From Tillus elongatus (taxonomy: Eukaryota; Arthropoda; Insecta; Coleoptera; Cleridae), in NCBI GenBank assembly GCA_964006375.1, contig OZ023265.1, forward strand, positions 10,945,795 to 11,009,794: a stretch of DNA of 64,000 nucleotides, written 5' to 3'. The position numbers and the translations under genes are program-made. The notes beneath the pieces are model-generated. The model was not told where the DNA came from, did no database searches, and saw nothing but the letters and a program-made list of their open reading frames with translations. Positions 1 through 10,199 of the stretch are shown one piece after another (position 1 is the first letter of the stretch; each line of letters opens with the position of its first letter).

Positions 1-228
1 CAATAAAGCTCAATATATCTGTTACTATACAACATATGAAAAAAAAATTATATATTAATTATAGGGTGTCTTGAGCTACATCTTAAAAAATATTTCTACA
101 ATCACAGGATGGCCCATAAGTCGTTGGTGATACAAATTTTCTTTTGTTTTTAATCAAACACGCCTTATGTTATTGCATTTTTGCATTTTTCAATCAAAAT
201 ATAATGCATGTTTGTAAGAAAAGAAATT
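1..228. repeat. Flanking module of Rep-A composite
   Basis: AT-rich non-coding sequence that recurs, usually inverted, beside other Rep-A copies (about 11,826-12,050 and 49,663-49,890). Shared landmarks are a phrase about GCCCATAAGTCGTTGGTGAT and one about AATGCATGTTTGTAAGAAAA just outside the Rep-A terminus. The recurrence suggests it belongs to the same larger transposed unit. It has no coding potential. Confidence 0.55.
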
Positions 229-538
229 CTGGACGTAGTAAGTGCGTTATGGTAGCGAATTTTGATCAAATGCGTCATATTTAAATAGCTCAATTTGCTA
301 TTAACCTATAAGGTTGACCAAGAAACGAGTTTTTTCGGGAACACTTTGTTTACTTTCGGAATTTTTTGTACATTTTCAAACAATAAAGTTATTTTGATGA
401 AACATGGCACATTGTTTTTACTATATATGTTATACTGGTAACCAAATTTGATGCCTGCTTTCCTTTAAAAAAACACATATTTGCTATTAAAAATATTTTA
501 ATGAAAATTCACTACCATAACGCACTTGCTGCGTCCAG
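229..538. mobile_element. Rep-A copy 1, MITE-like element with ~38-bp TIRs
   Basis: The left end begins CTGGACGTAGTAAGTGCG and continues through TTATGGTAGCGAATTTT. The right end is the reverse complement, ending CTTGCTGCGTCCAG. The 310-bp body is non-coding and carries GCTCAATTTGCTATTAACC and a conserved block around ACATGGCACATTGTTTTTAC. At least fourteen full or partial relatives lie in this window. Terminal inverted repeats with a non-coding interior suggest a non-autonomous DNA transposon. I cannot define a target-site duplication confidently, so the superfamily is open. Confidence 0.75.
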
Positions 539-554
539 AGTTTTTTTTCTTTTA

Positions 555-700
555 ACTTAAAGATCTCAATTTTAGCACCTAGCGTAAGTTTGACAGTAAA
601 AACGTATATGCAAAATTTGGTTGTCATATCTCTGTTATTTTAAGAGATACAAAAATTTTCCGAAAGAAAGTTTGACGAAAAGTTCGCTAAAACAAACAAA
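555..700 (-). repeat. Rep-B internal fragment
   Basis: Reverse-oriented piece of the Rep-B interior (block with GGTTGTCATATCTCTGTTAT and AAAATTTTCCGAAAG). The equivalent piece follows Rep-A at 48,335-48,480, so the order Rep-A then inverted Rep-B recurs. Confidence 0.5.
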
Positions 701-771
701 ACAAGTGACAAACAGGGATGTGATTTATCTTATCGAAACAGTACTAAATCAAGTGGATATAAAATTTATGT

Positions 772-950
772 GGTAAAACTGCAGTTTACCTCACGGAGGG
801 TTTTTATAATTTTTAGAGTTATTTTTTAGAGACATGCTTAGGAGCCCTCCTGAATGCACAAACAACAAGAAAAATGCCTTGCAAACAACTCCTAAGAAAG
901 TTACGGGACTAGGAGTGAGTAGGGGTGCAAGGCGGGGAAAATAAAAAGAA
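772..950 (+). repeat. Rep-C half copy
   Basis: Begins near GGTAAAACTGCAGTTTACCT and continues through CAGTTTACCTCACGGAGG, AGACATGCTTAGGAGCCC, AAGAAAGTTACGGGACTAGG and GAGTGAGTAGGGGTGCAAGG. The same ordered blocks occur at 19.2, 43.5, 44.3, 47.4 and 54.0 kb. Only the left half of the foldback is present. Confidence 0.6.
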
Positions 951-1167
951 CATATGAGCGGAAAATGCGAAAAAAAAGCTAAAAAAGCTATTTCAGGTAG
1001 TGGTTTATATATAGTGTATTAATTCTTAGTTATTTAAATGCAACTTCTGAAATTCACTATAAAATAAAATTGATGAAGGGACAAAAATAAGTATGTTACA
1101 GATCTAGTTAGTTTATTAATTAAACTAGCAATAATTTTAAAGCTAACATCTAGATTGTAGCATTGTG

Positions 1168-1262
1168 TTTGAGTAAGTTCACGTTCTGCCCTTCAGAAGT
1201 AGCTAAAATCCGTCGGTCCCGTGTATTGTGATTCTAGATTTACCCCTGAGTACGTAGATAGC
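1168..1262 (+). repeat. SINE-2 body fragment
   Basis: Degenerate match to the internal body of SINE-2 (compare 41,820-41,890): GAGTAAGTTCACGTTCTGCC, CCCTTCAG and CGTCGGTCCCGTGT in the same order. The tRNA-like head and 3' tail are missing. Confidence 0.5.
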
Positions 1263-1314
1263 CTAAACGCGTAGAGGAATAATAAATTTTATTGTCTGGA
1301 AGAAAAGCATTTTA

Positions 1315-1825
1315 CTGAATTAAAAAAAAAATCACTTATGAGATCTAATTTTGAAAAAATTTCTTCAAATGAACGCTAATTAGCCCCCCTAGAACACATA
1401 TCCGGGGTCGTGCAGCTAAACAAACAAATTTTGGAGTTTTCCTCAAAACGTCAAACTCGCAATTCTAAACGTCAAAATTGGCAGTGTTTAGGCAAAAAAG
1501 TGAAACAAATACGGTACACGGGTTTATATCGCTAGAGGTAAATTACCTACCAAAATTCAGCTCTGTAGGTCAAGAGACAAAAAAGTTACAGGCCTTTAAA
1601 GAAAAATGAATTGGGGTTTTCCTCAAAACGTCAAAGTCGCGATTTAAAACGAACTTGAATCTAATACGGGCTATGGGGAAGAAAATGTCTCAAGAAGAAT
1701 GTTTTACAAACCCTAAAGTCTTAGTTTCAATCATCATTGTCCTTCATTTGACTAAAATGTTTCCAGAAAATTCATTTCAAATAGACCCTTTCTCTGATAC
1801 TTGGCAGTAGTCCTAGCTATAGTCG
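1315..1825 (+). repeat. Rep-B copy 1 (no TA array)
   Basis: Blocks in Rep-B order: GAGATCTAATTTTGAAAAAA, TTCTTCAAATGAACGC, CTAGAACACATATCCGGGG, then AATTTTGGAGTTTTCCTC, AACGTCAAACTCGC and CATTTCAAATAGACCCTTT. The central portion that carries (TA)n in other copies is deleted. A Rep-A element follows directly at 1,897. Non-coding. Confidence 0.65.
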
Positions 1826-1896
1826 AACACGCCTTATGTTATTGCATTTGTGCATTTTCCATCGAAATATAATGCATGTTTGTAGGAAAAGAAATT

Positions 1897-2200
1897 CTGG
1901 ATGCAGCAAGTGCGTTATGGTAGCGAATTTTGATTAAATGCTTCATATTTGAAAAGCTCAATTTGCTATTAACCTATAAGGTTGACGAAGAAATCAGTTT
2001 TTTCGGGAACACTTTAAGTTCGGAAATTTGTTTACATTTTCAAACAATAAAGTTATTTTGATGAAACATGGCACATTGTTTTTACTATATAGGTTATACT
2101 GGTAACAAAATTTGATGCCTGCTCTCTTAAAAAAAAACATAGTTGCTATTAAAAACCTTTTCATGAAATTTCACTACCATAACGCAGTTGCTGCGTCCAG
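1897..2200. mobile_element. Rep-A copy 2, complete
   Basis: Left terminus CTGGATGCAGCAAGTGCG and right terminus ending CAGTTGCTGCGTCCAG, 304 bp. The internal sequence is nearly the same as copy 1, including AACCTATAAGGTTGACGAAG. The 81-residue open frame starting at 2,112 is a chance read through the right half and has no recognisable protein. Confidence 0.75.
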
Positions 2201-2223
2201 AATTTTAATTAACTGTTTAATTA

Positions 2224-2368
2224 GGTCCCGTTTAACACGCGATGTTAGGTGTGTTAAAGATCTCCACCCACAATTAAGCAAGAATTTGAGGTTTGGTGAG
2301 GTGAATCTATGCATGCTGGCGTCGGTGATTAGCCATAGTAGTGGAGATGGACGTTAAAAAAACAAAGT
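2224..2368 (+). repeat. SINE-2 3' half
   Basis: Truncated copy of SINE-2 matching the complete copy at 41,684-42,039: GGTCCCGT, CGATGTTAGGTGTGTTAAAG, GTGAGGTGAATCTATGC, GGCGTCGGTGATTAGCCATA, then GACGTTAAAAAAACAAA as the 3' tail. It has no tRNA-like head. Confidence 0.7.
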
Positions 2369-2920
2369 ACTATACAGTTTAAGTTATCGAAAACGTTTAT
2401 TTTTTATTATATGAGAACATTTAGTTCCCAAGAAATTTTACATAACACACCCCTCTGCGCTTTCAAACAATTGTGTACATATATCTGTACAATAGTGCCC
2501 ACATTCATGCAACTAATCCCTTCTTAAAGGCATTATCTGAACCTGCGTGAGAATTTTTTTATTCGGTAAAAGAAAATTGCATTGGAAAAAGAACAGGTTT
2601 TCTGTACAACTTCCCCGACTTTCTCACAAGTTTTAATGTGCGAAATATTTGCAAAACCTGAACCTGTTCCTCTCCTGTTTATTTTAAGGGAACACATTCA
2701 GACAGAATAGAGGGAACATTTTTGGTACCGGTTTTCTGTGAGTAGACGAAAATGTATGTTTAAGCAGGAACTGTTGTTGTAAATACACGACAAGGTTTAT
2801 GTGACTAAGCTTCAGTGTATTCATGTCGCTTTTATTCACGTTGATTTACTGAAAAGTGATTGTACTTATAATGATAATTTAATTAATAGTTTATTAAAAA
2901 ATATACTTACAAATCCAACA
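2369..2920. other. No supported feature
   Basis: AT-rich sequence. I see no open frame with family resemblance and no repeat shared with the rest of the window. Confidence 0.5.
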
Positions 2921-2925
2921 CCTAC

Positions 2926-3031
2926 GAGGTAAGCACACTTGGAGAACCCAAATCACCACAACACGTTTAAAAAAAAACTGACGATCGTTTCACTAACCAA
3001 GTTAGCCCCATCAGAGGATGAATAATTCTAA
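2926..3031 (-). repeat. PLE-B 3' fragment with hammerhead-like core
   Basis: On the minus strand the order is TTCATCCT, CTGATGG, GGCTAACTTGGTTAG, TGAAACGATCGTC, then CCACAACACGTTT in the flanking portion. This matches the PLE-B pieces at 10.2, 10.4, 37.5 and 37.6 kb. The ribozyme-like core has CTGATGG in place of CTGATGA, so it is probably inactive. Confidence 0.55.
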
Positions 3032-3034
3032 ATA

Positions 3035-4053
3035 GCTTATATCCACAACTCTTTTTTTTTAACTTGTTTTGGCTTCGAGCAAAGCTCTTTTAGCCACGGT
3101 CACTCCAGGTCAACAATTAGTGCTTCAGCTCACTACTATAATACGATGTTTTACATATTAAAAAAAAGTGATTCTCCATGCTATCGTCTACCAAGCTCAG
3201 CAAACAAACCCTCAAATTTCCTTTACTTCATATAAACCAATAATTTACGAAGATAGCCTATGCCCATTATACTTTACATTTTGTTTTTGTGGGTAAGGTG
3301 TATGTGTTTAAGTCTTCTTAACTACGATTATAATTAAGGGAAACAGACATGGGATCACAAACTTCACGCCTAGGGGTCCACCAAGGCGACTTTATTAGAG
3401 ACAAACTAGACTGAACCACGGTAAACATGGGTTAGACACAGGGACAGACAAAGGGAAACTATAACTATATGACTATTACCAATCATTTCAATTGCTTCAA
3501 CAAAATTACTTAAAAAAACAAAACAAAATTTTATCTCTTTTTAAGTTGAGCTAAATTACCTCATGTAATTTATTACATTTAATGAAGTTCAAAATTATGT
3601 CCAACATTTCTTTTTCAACATAGAACGCTACATGCAACAAATATGATATATTCAATGGTAGTGAAACAATGATCAAGACATTTTTTAACTAGATTGTTAC
3701 GTGCGTGGATGTGTTTTTCACAATTAAAAAAGATATGATTAATATCACACACACTTGTTCCATTACAACTACACAGTATATCCACAACTTTATTTGTAGG
3801 TCGATTAAGAACAAAACGTGATTGAATCGTGCGGCACCTTTAGTTTCAAGCCCTTTATTTTCACTTTGCATTTGACCAGCTATACACTCCTAATCTGTCT
3901 GGCAGAATAAATAAATTATTGTCAATAACTCGGTCGGTCTATACAGATACTAGGCTGTACGTTTAGTTCTCGACTTAAAAATCCCCCTTCGTTTTCTTTG
4001 TATCTTAAGTCAATATAAATACTTGTTTTTATGTAGAATTTTTGTTAATTTTT
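3035..4053. other. No supported feature
   Basis: A kilobase of AT-rich sequence. The 60-residue minus-strand frame at 3,689-3,871 has no recognisable motif. Confidence 0.5.
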
Positions 4054-4231
4054 TTTAAATTACATTATTGTCTACGGCATCTCAGGCCATTAGCACATTT
4101 ATTTTCCATCATTCACTATTTTTACTAATTTTCCAGACAAAATCAACTTCTCGTTGGCTCACCCAGGAATCGAAGCAGGGACCTCTCGCTTAGCAGGCTG
4201 GCACCTAGCAACCTGCTCCACGAGGGCGTCT
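4054..4231 (-). mobile_element. SINE-1, tRNA-derived, minus strand
   Basis: Read on the minus strand it starts GACGCCCTCGTGGAGCAGG, with an A-box-like stretch and a B-box-like GCTTCGATTCC, followed by a body ending in CCTGAGATGCCGTAGACAAT and an AT-rich tail. It matches the better copy at 26,471-26,642 across its length. The flanks share GTTAATT, a possible short target-site duplication. Confidence 0.8.
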
Positions 4232-4382
4232 AGTTAATTATTTATCCTTTGTTAAAGTTAACATTGTGGGGCAAACAGTCGTTTTGTTAAAAAAAAAAGA
4301 TGGGCGGTTGTTATTGGGCTGTTCACCAGATGTGCTTGTCGACGTTCTTCACGGGCTGTAATATTCACATAGTGAAATTAGA

Positions 4383-5735
4383 GTCTCTAAAGTGATGGAA
4401 AAGTATATAAACACCGAATTACTAAAATTTCTTGAAAAACACACTCTAATCCACGACAGACAGTATGGATTCCGTCAGCACAGATCAACTGCCGACCTCC
4501 TTTCCTTTGTCACCCATTCTTGGAACAAGTCTATGGAACTACACGGTGAATCCCAGATTGTCGCTCTAGACATATCCAAATCATTCGACCAGGTCTGGCA
4601 CGCAGCGCTGCTTAATAAACTTCCGGCCTATGGTCTACCACCAAAACTTTGTACCTGGACAGCAAATTTCCTCTCCAACAGGAGCATTTCTGTTGTTGTG
4701 GATGGCCATTCCTCTAAACTGTATCCAATTAATGCAGGAGTTCCTCAAGGTTCAGCTCTAGCCCCTACTCTGTTTCTTCTCCACATCAATGCCCTCCTCT
4801 CTAGCACATCCAACCCAGTTCACAGTTACGCGGACGACAGCACCCTCCACTCAAATATACAATATTCTAAGCCTGTCTCTTTAGCGCAATTAGATGAGGA
4901 TCGCAGACTCATGGAGGGTTCTGTCTCCGTGGATCTCCAAAAAATATTAGACTGGGGAAGTATAAATCTTGTACAATTCAACCCCACCAAATCTCAGTCT
5001 TGCTTTCTTTCTCATAAGAGATACACCAACCCTAGGCCCATCACAATAAACAACCAAGTTATTCAAAGTAATGAGTCCTTTTCTCTTGTTGGCATTTCTG
5101 TGGATCGAAATCTCAATTGGCACCAACATGTCACATCAATTGCAGAAGCGGCTGCTAAGAGATTAGGTTTGCTCTTTCGGGCTCGTAAATACTTGTCACC
5201 AGCTAATCTCTATTCCCTTTATACTTCAGAAATAAGGCCAAACCTCGAATACTGCTCCCACATCTGGGGTGCCGCTGTCGCTTCAACACTCGCTATCCTG
5301 GACTCCATTCAGAAGAGAGCTATACGTCTCCGGTGACCGTACTCTCACCCAAAGATTGCCATCCCTTGCCCACCAACGTGCCGTTGGTGTCCTCTCCCTC
5401 TTTTATAGATATCTGCACGGGCACTGCTCAGAGAAGCTTTCTTCCATAGTTCATCCACCTGCTGCCCCCAACAGATCTACCAGGGGAACAGAGCGAATGC
5501 ACCCTTTTACTGTCCAGGTCACCAGACATAGAACATCTTGTTATACCCGCTCTTTTGTCCCGAGGACTTCCAAGTTATGGAATTTCTTGCCGGCACATGT
5601 TTTTCCTTCTCCTCCGAACCTCCAATCCTTCAAGTCCAGAATTAACAAGTTGCCTCTTTCCTCCCTGTCGACACCCACGGTACGATAGTATTTAGGCTGT
5701 AAGCCGTCGTGGTAGGCTGTTGAAATATTATTAAA
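4383..5735 (+). mobile_element. LINE-alpha copy 1, 5'-truncated
   Basis: Begins inside the RT domain at a point equivalent to KVMEKYINTELL of copy 5 and runs to the 3' UTR phrase TAGTATTTAGGCTGTAAGCC. It lacks the endonuclease domain and the 5' half. The end is A-rich. Abrupt 5' truncation with a preserved 3' end is typical of target-primed reverse transcription. Confidence 0.85.
4392..5333 (+). pseudogene. LINE-alpha reverse transcriptase, C-terminal two thirds
   Basis: The 314-residue open frame carries the non-LTR RT motifs: ALDISKSFDQVWHAALLNKL (motif A; usual SKAFD is SKSFD here), AGVPQGSALAPTLFLLHINA (motif B), and YADDST with the catalytic YADD near residue 147. It continues into VGISVDRNLNWHQHV and RPNLEYCSHIWGA. 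A frameshift near 5,330 moves the frame; the rest (RSTRGTERMHPFTVQ, SFVPRTSKLWNF) is read in the second frame to 5,688. The family is CR1/Jockey-group; the tail motif RTSKLWNSLP resembles Daphne/L2-like elements, but the clade is uncertain. The first methionine is only the first ATG in the truncated copy. Confidence 0.85.
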
Positions 5736-6616
5736 AAAACGGACTAATAGTACCCTATCTTAGTTGTGCTCAATGTTAAATAAGATGCTTTATTAAAGAT
5801 AGATCGTGCACGTAGATGAAGAGAACCTTCAATTTTTCGTTAAAAATTGTACCTGCTGGTATTTAAAAGGCCACATTTTATGTTTTCCTTTCGTTAAGAT
5901 AACCCTAACAAAAAACAGTTTCGTATTGATTACGTCCAAGTATGAGGTTTTCGGTAGAAAGATGTCGAGTCACGTAGAGCGATTAAGCCAGTGTACATAA
6001 TGGTCAGCGTCAGCAGAGGAAATTGTGTGTGCCTGGGACTGGAGTATGATAGACTAACAACAGCGTTTTATTCTATGTAGATAATTCTATCTTCGATTTC
6101 ATAATAGCAACACTCGTATTACGATATAAAGGTGCGTCTACATTCACAGCTTGAGCAGGAGACAATAAGTGAGGTTTCGATTCGTTAAAGAATTCGTTAA
6201 AGATGCGATGTTAATGTTTGTTTGTGCAAGGTATGCTACAAGTCCGACAAAAGAAGACACATGTTACCCTGTTCAATTTGATTTTGAATGATATTATTTA
6301 AAATTGCAGTATACAGTTCGATTAAAGGCATGGTACAACATTATCGACCATTACTGAGATTCTAAGTTGTAAAAACAAAACTTAATTACGTAAGAGCTTC
6401 TGTAGGTTACCTACCTAAAATATCATCACAGCCTAAGGGTGATGTCGCCTTCTCTGGCCATGGTAGCTGTTTGGTAATAGTTCAGTGCGGTAGTTTTCTT
6501 TGATTTCCAGATAAAAAAGGTGACAGCAGCACACTGTATTTCTGATAGTGGCGCTTGTAGTAAGATTTTCACATAATAACAAAAATCTCAAGGGTTTAAG
6601 ACTGGATATTTGAGAC
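5736..6616. other. No supported feature
   Basis: AT-rich sequence with only short chance frames of about 60 residues. No repeat in common with the rest of the window was seen. Confidence 0.5.
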
Positions 6617-7293
6617 ATGCCCAACAGTGGCGATTTCTCCTAGTGAGCTAGGTGTGCGCCGCACACCCTAAAATATAATCAATTTGTGCACAGTTAAATA
6701 TGTTTTATTTGTTTTTCCCTTAGTCTTAATATACTACATATTTTATGACAATCGATTTAATTTACTTATTTGATTTCATGAATAATCGGTTAATAGTGAC
6801 TTGGAATGAAGTAGGTACCGCGTCTTCTAACATATTCAGCGAATATGAGTAGATCAATAGCAACTGGGAATGAATTCGGGTTAGGTGTGCGTTAATATTT
6901 CTGAACAACTTCAGTCCATGGAGGTGTATTGATATACGATGCAGTCCCCCACCCACGTGTTTAAAATAGTGAGGAAAATACCATTGATTTTACGGCTGCC
7001 GGGATCTGTAAAAATATCGCTCAAGACAAATGAAAGGAAGTGCGACAGCATTATTTACGAGCATTACGACTGCGCTTGCAGAGACCACAGTATTCTAGAA
7101 TCACTGTCGTTTTGTCACTGTTTAATTGACAAAATACATTTTCAAATCTATGTTTGCTAAAGAAAATTTTTCAGGGTAATTTAAAATTGACATTCTGTAT
7201 GCAAAAAAAGTTGTATTCCTCGCCGTCACCACTAACAGCAACTCGTTAGCGCACACCCGAACTTTTTGGTCAGGAGACGCCACTGATGCCCAA
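6617..7293. mobile_element. Non-autonomous hAT-type element with 8-bp TSD
   Basis: The element itself is 6,625-7,285 (661 bp). Its left end is CAGTGGCGATTTCTCC, and its right end read inward is CAGTGGCGTCTCCTGACC. Both continue into a GGTGTGCGC-containing subterminal block. It is flanked by a perfect 8-bp duplication, ATGCCCAA, at 6,617-6,624 and 7,286-7,293. CAGTGGCG termini and 8-bp duplications are hallmarks of hAT transposons. The interior encodes no transposase, so it would depend on an enzyme supplied elsewhere. The 64- and 73-residue frames inside are not recognisable. Confidence 0.88.
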
Positions 7294-7876
7294 AGTAATC
7301 AGAAACCCGGTTGCAGGCAGAAGACACCTGCCTACCTACATTGAAAACACAAGATCAAAGCTGTGCTTCTCACACAAAAACGTCATGCCAGTTGACAGAT
7401 AAGATGACTGGTGACAGCTGACAGTTGATAGATGAGAAGGTCCGTAGCTAATGTTCCTAGTTTGTCTGCTTAATAGTTTGATAGCTTATTAACTCTATTT
7501 TCAAATAAGCAAATGCCTGTGATTGCATTTAACAAAGATTTGATTAATGATGTTTCCAATATGCGACTGTCGTTTTGATTATTGTAAGATGAACTTAAAT
7601 TTTTAATAATTTGTTTTCTTTTTTTGATCTTCCTGCCTCGTCAGCATTTAAGAACTACCATTCATTAGTCTCTTGAAAAACGTAACCCAATCTGTCGTCA
7701 AATAATTCATAAACATTTAGCAGTTTTTAGCACAAAAATGTTGATATCGTATGTATAACATTAGGTCATATTATGATTCACTTTTATTTCTTCTCTGGCG
7801 TAAATTTTAAAACTAAAGTTTGGGTTGGTAGTTTATGTAATTTCAAAGCAGATGCAGAGTAATTATATCTCAAACT
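7294..7876. other. No supported feature
   Basis: AT-rich sequence up to the target-site duplication of LINE-gamma. Nothing recognised. Confidence 0.5.
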
Positions 7877-7965
7877 AAGTGTTTTGTAGCCCCCCCCCCC
7901 TACATTTAGTTATTATGGGGGAGGCCAGGCTAGGACTATAGATACTAGCCTGCAATGGTAGACTG

Positions 7966-9003
7966 AAAATCAACCCAGGCTTCAGGGGCCACTGCAAAAT
8001 TCAGGAGATCGTGAAGGAGCACATGATTGAAATGCGGTCAGACATCGAGAGCCCGCGAATCTGCAGAGAAAACAACTTTACAGTGGAAATCCTCGACGAT
8101 GAGGCATGGCGGGAGGAGACGCCGGCTACACCACGGGACGCGGTCGTCTGGTTCACGGACGGATCCGTCGGGGAGCGTGGGGCGGGGGCAGGTGTTTATT
8201 CGGAAGGACCGAGGGCAAGTCATGGTATTTCCCTCGGAGTCCATGCAGCGGTCTTTCAGGCCGAAATGTACGCCATCCTGCACTGTGTGTGGAAGAACAA
8301 GAGGAGGGGCTACACCAACAAGCGGATCCTCATAGCCACAGCCAGCCAGGCAGCCCTTAAGGCCCTAATTGGCCCACAGGTTAATTCCTGGCTGTTGAGT
8401 GAGTGCCGAGACGAGACGAGCGACCTGGCTGGGCACAATGAGGTCACCCTCATCTGGGTGCCGGGTCACTCGGGAGTCAAAGGCAATGAAGAAGCTGACA
8501 GTCTCGCTAAGAGAGGGTCAGCAGAACTATTTATGGGATCAGAACCGGTTCTGGGCGTGACAAAGAGCACTGCCAGGGGAGCCATTAAGTCTTGGGTCAG
8601 AAACCAACACAAGGTCTACTGGGCAGACTGTCCAGGGCTCAGACATGGAAAGTCAATAATTGACGTACCCAGTTCAAAGAGAGCTGTGGAGCAGCTAAAT
8701 TTTAGCAGAGGACAGCTCAGAAACATAACAGGTCTCTTGACGGGGCACATAGCCGTCAAGAAAACCTACATAAAATGGCGCGGATCGAGGGGGACCTCGC
8801 ATGCAGACTGTAGGACGAGGGGGGGGGGGGCGGGGGGGGGGGGATGAGCCCAGCACGTCTTGTGCAGGTGTAAAGCTCTGGACCGCAGAAGACAACTGAT
8901 CTACGGTCAGTCGAGACCAGAGACAGAGCGTTATAAAACTTCACCCTACCAATCGCTGTGCGGACTAGTTCAAGGCACAGTGATTTTGGAGTGGGTGAAG
9001 TAA
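7966..9003 (+). pseudogene. LINE-gamma RNase H plus C-terminal zinc-knuckle-like region
   Basis: A long open frame runs from the stop at 7,963 to 8,847. Counting from the GTG at 8,011, residues 48-170 form an RNase H fold: WFTDGS (D50), QAEMYAIL (E85), ATASQAALKAL where the usual TDSQ aspartate is alanine (residue 111), and IWVPGHSGVKGNEEADSLAK (D163). This is the domain order of R1/I-type non-LTR elements. A frameshift near the poly-G run at 8,818-8,843 breaks the frame. The C-terminus resumes in another frame as QHVLCRCKALDRRR through VILEWVK and a TAA at 9,001, matching the usual HxxxxC-type ending. The missing active-site aspartate and the frameshift make it non-functional. Confidence 0.88.
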
Positions 9004-9016
9004 AAAGACTAAGGGC

Positions 9017-9090
9017 ATGCACAATAAATCAAAGGTTGCAGTGATATCGGGGCGGCCAGGCCGCGGGCGAGCCTTGAGGGAGAGGAAGAA
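9017..9090 (+). repeat. LINE-gamma 3' tail (parent of solo tails)
   Basis: GC-rich end of the LINE-gamma copy, starting near GCATGCACAATAAATC and containing ATCGGGGCGGCCAGGCCGCG, ending GAGGGAGAGGAAGAA. GGCCAGGCCGCG is partly self-complementary and could form a stem, a common form for a 3' recognition structure read by the element's own RT. Solo copies are at 12.79, 33.43, 34.71, 38.27 and 47.37 kb, with a sixth related insertion point noted in the findings. Confidence 0.75.
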
Positions 9091-9103
9091 AAGTGTTTTG
9101 TAG

Positions 9104-9562
9104 ACTTTGACAGTTACATAACTATTACTTATTTCACTGTAAGCAATTTTGGTCCTACTTTTCAACGAGAAAAACTAAATTAGTGTTGAATCTCTTCATA
9201 ATTCAAAATTTGAAGCGGTTCAAATAACCGTTTTAGAACCTTGGCCAGTCTCTATATTCTCGGTGACATTTAACCACAAATAAGAAAGATCTCGATTCTC
9301 AACCTGGTATTGAGCAACTTAAGTATTTTTTTAATGGCATTTTGGTGGCATCTGGGGCCACTGGTGCAGTTTTTATTATATTTATAAGGAAGTTTTTCCT
9401 AAACGTATGTAAGGCGACAACGATAACGTCTTGGTTGACTTAGCGAGTCGTGGAACGGTTTCCATGGGCTAGATCGTCGGTTACCAGGTAACCAAGAGTT
9501 TAACGTGTTACAACAATCCTTTCTCACAAGTTTCAAAAATTCCCTATTATGAATTTTCGACG
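9104..9562. other. No supported feature
   Basis: AT-rich sequence without recognisable repeats or coding regions. Confidence 0.5.
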
Positions 9563-9640
9563 TTGACTAGACCAGGGCACTCTTGGTCCTCCCGGGTATC
9601 GAACCCAGGGACCTCTCGCTTTATCATCTGTCATCTTCAA
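9563..9640 (-). repeat. Decayed tRNA-like SINE head
   Basis: The minus strand reads AAGCGAGAGGTCCCTGGGTT followed by CGATACCCGGGAGGACC, a B-box-like GGTTCGATACC in the same context as SINE-1. The A-box side has drifted. It may be SINE-1 or a related tRNA-derived element. Confidence 0.45.
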
Positions 9641-9668
9641 GAAGCAAATCAGTAAACCACTCTTTCAA

Positions 9669-10042
9669 TAATTACAGTTGTGTGTGTTTTTTGTTTCTTT
9701 AACGTCGGCCTATTTCCGCGACTACGGCCAATCACCGACGCCAGGGAGCAGTTTCACCTCACTATCCTGGAAATTTTGCCGAATCCCTGCCTTTCTGTAA
9801 CGAGGGTAGAAATCTTTAACGTGCCCAACATCGCATGGACACGGGACTTACGGCTTTACGCCCCCTCCGAAGGGCGGAACGTGCAGACATTCGACTTACT
9901 CAAATACAAGGCCATGCGGTTGATGTTAATTTTACAGTTTGTACTGAAAACGTGAAAGGAGAACTCTGGGATCGATCCCAGTACCCTTCGGTTCAGAGGC
10001 ACACGTTCTTACCTCTGAACCACCGAGGTTCTAATTACAGTT
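9669..10042 (-). mobile_element. SINE-2, complete copy with TSD, minus strand
   Basis: The element is 9,680-10,031, between perfect 11-bp duplications TAATTACAGTT (9,669-9,679 and 10,032-10,042). On the minus strand the 5' head reads AACCTCGGTGGTTCAGAGGT and later GGGATCGATCCCA, giving tRNA-like A and B boxes. A 280-bp unrelated body ends in CGTTAAAGAAACAAAAAACA. RNA polymerase III transcription and retrotransposition by a partner LINE are expected for this class. The 91- and 69-residue frames in it are incidental. Confidence 0.88.
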
Positions 10043-10199
10043 AAATATTGATAATTTAAATACGGTATATTTATTTACAGCCAGTCCTGTCATATAGCCA
10101 CCACAGGAAAAAATCTCGTAAACCTGAAAAAAACTGTTTAAAGATTGCGGGTAGGTAAGTACACGTGGAGAACCCAAATCATCACAACCCATCTTTTTA

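Larger units (their letters stand above)
7877..9103 (+). mobile_element. LINE-gamma, 5'-truncated R1/I-type retrotransposon with TSD
   Basis: The copy occupies 7,890-9,090 and is flanked by a perfect 13-bp duplication, AAGTGTTTTGTAG, at 7,877-7,889 and 9,091-9,103. It holds the end of the RT region, an RNase H domain, a C-terminal Cys/His segment and a short 3' UTR. Its last ~75 bp (from about 9,017) are the GC-rich sequence that also occurs alone at six other places in the window. A poly-C run sits at the 5' junction (7,890-7,900). Confidence 0.9.

Noticed and set aside
8695..9022. Minus-strand proline-rich frames across the poly-G tract
   Set aside because: They read the reverse of a homopolymer run within LINE-gamma and match nothing else.
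9680..10044. 91- and 69-codon frames
   Set aside because: They lie within SINE-2, and the same reading appears in reverse in the copy at 41.7-42.0 kb; non-coding element.
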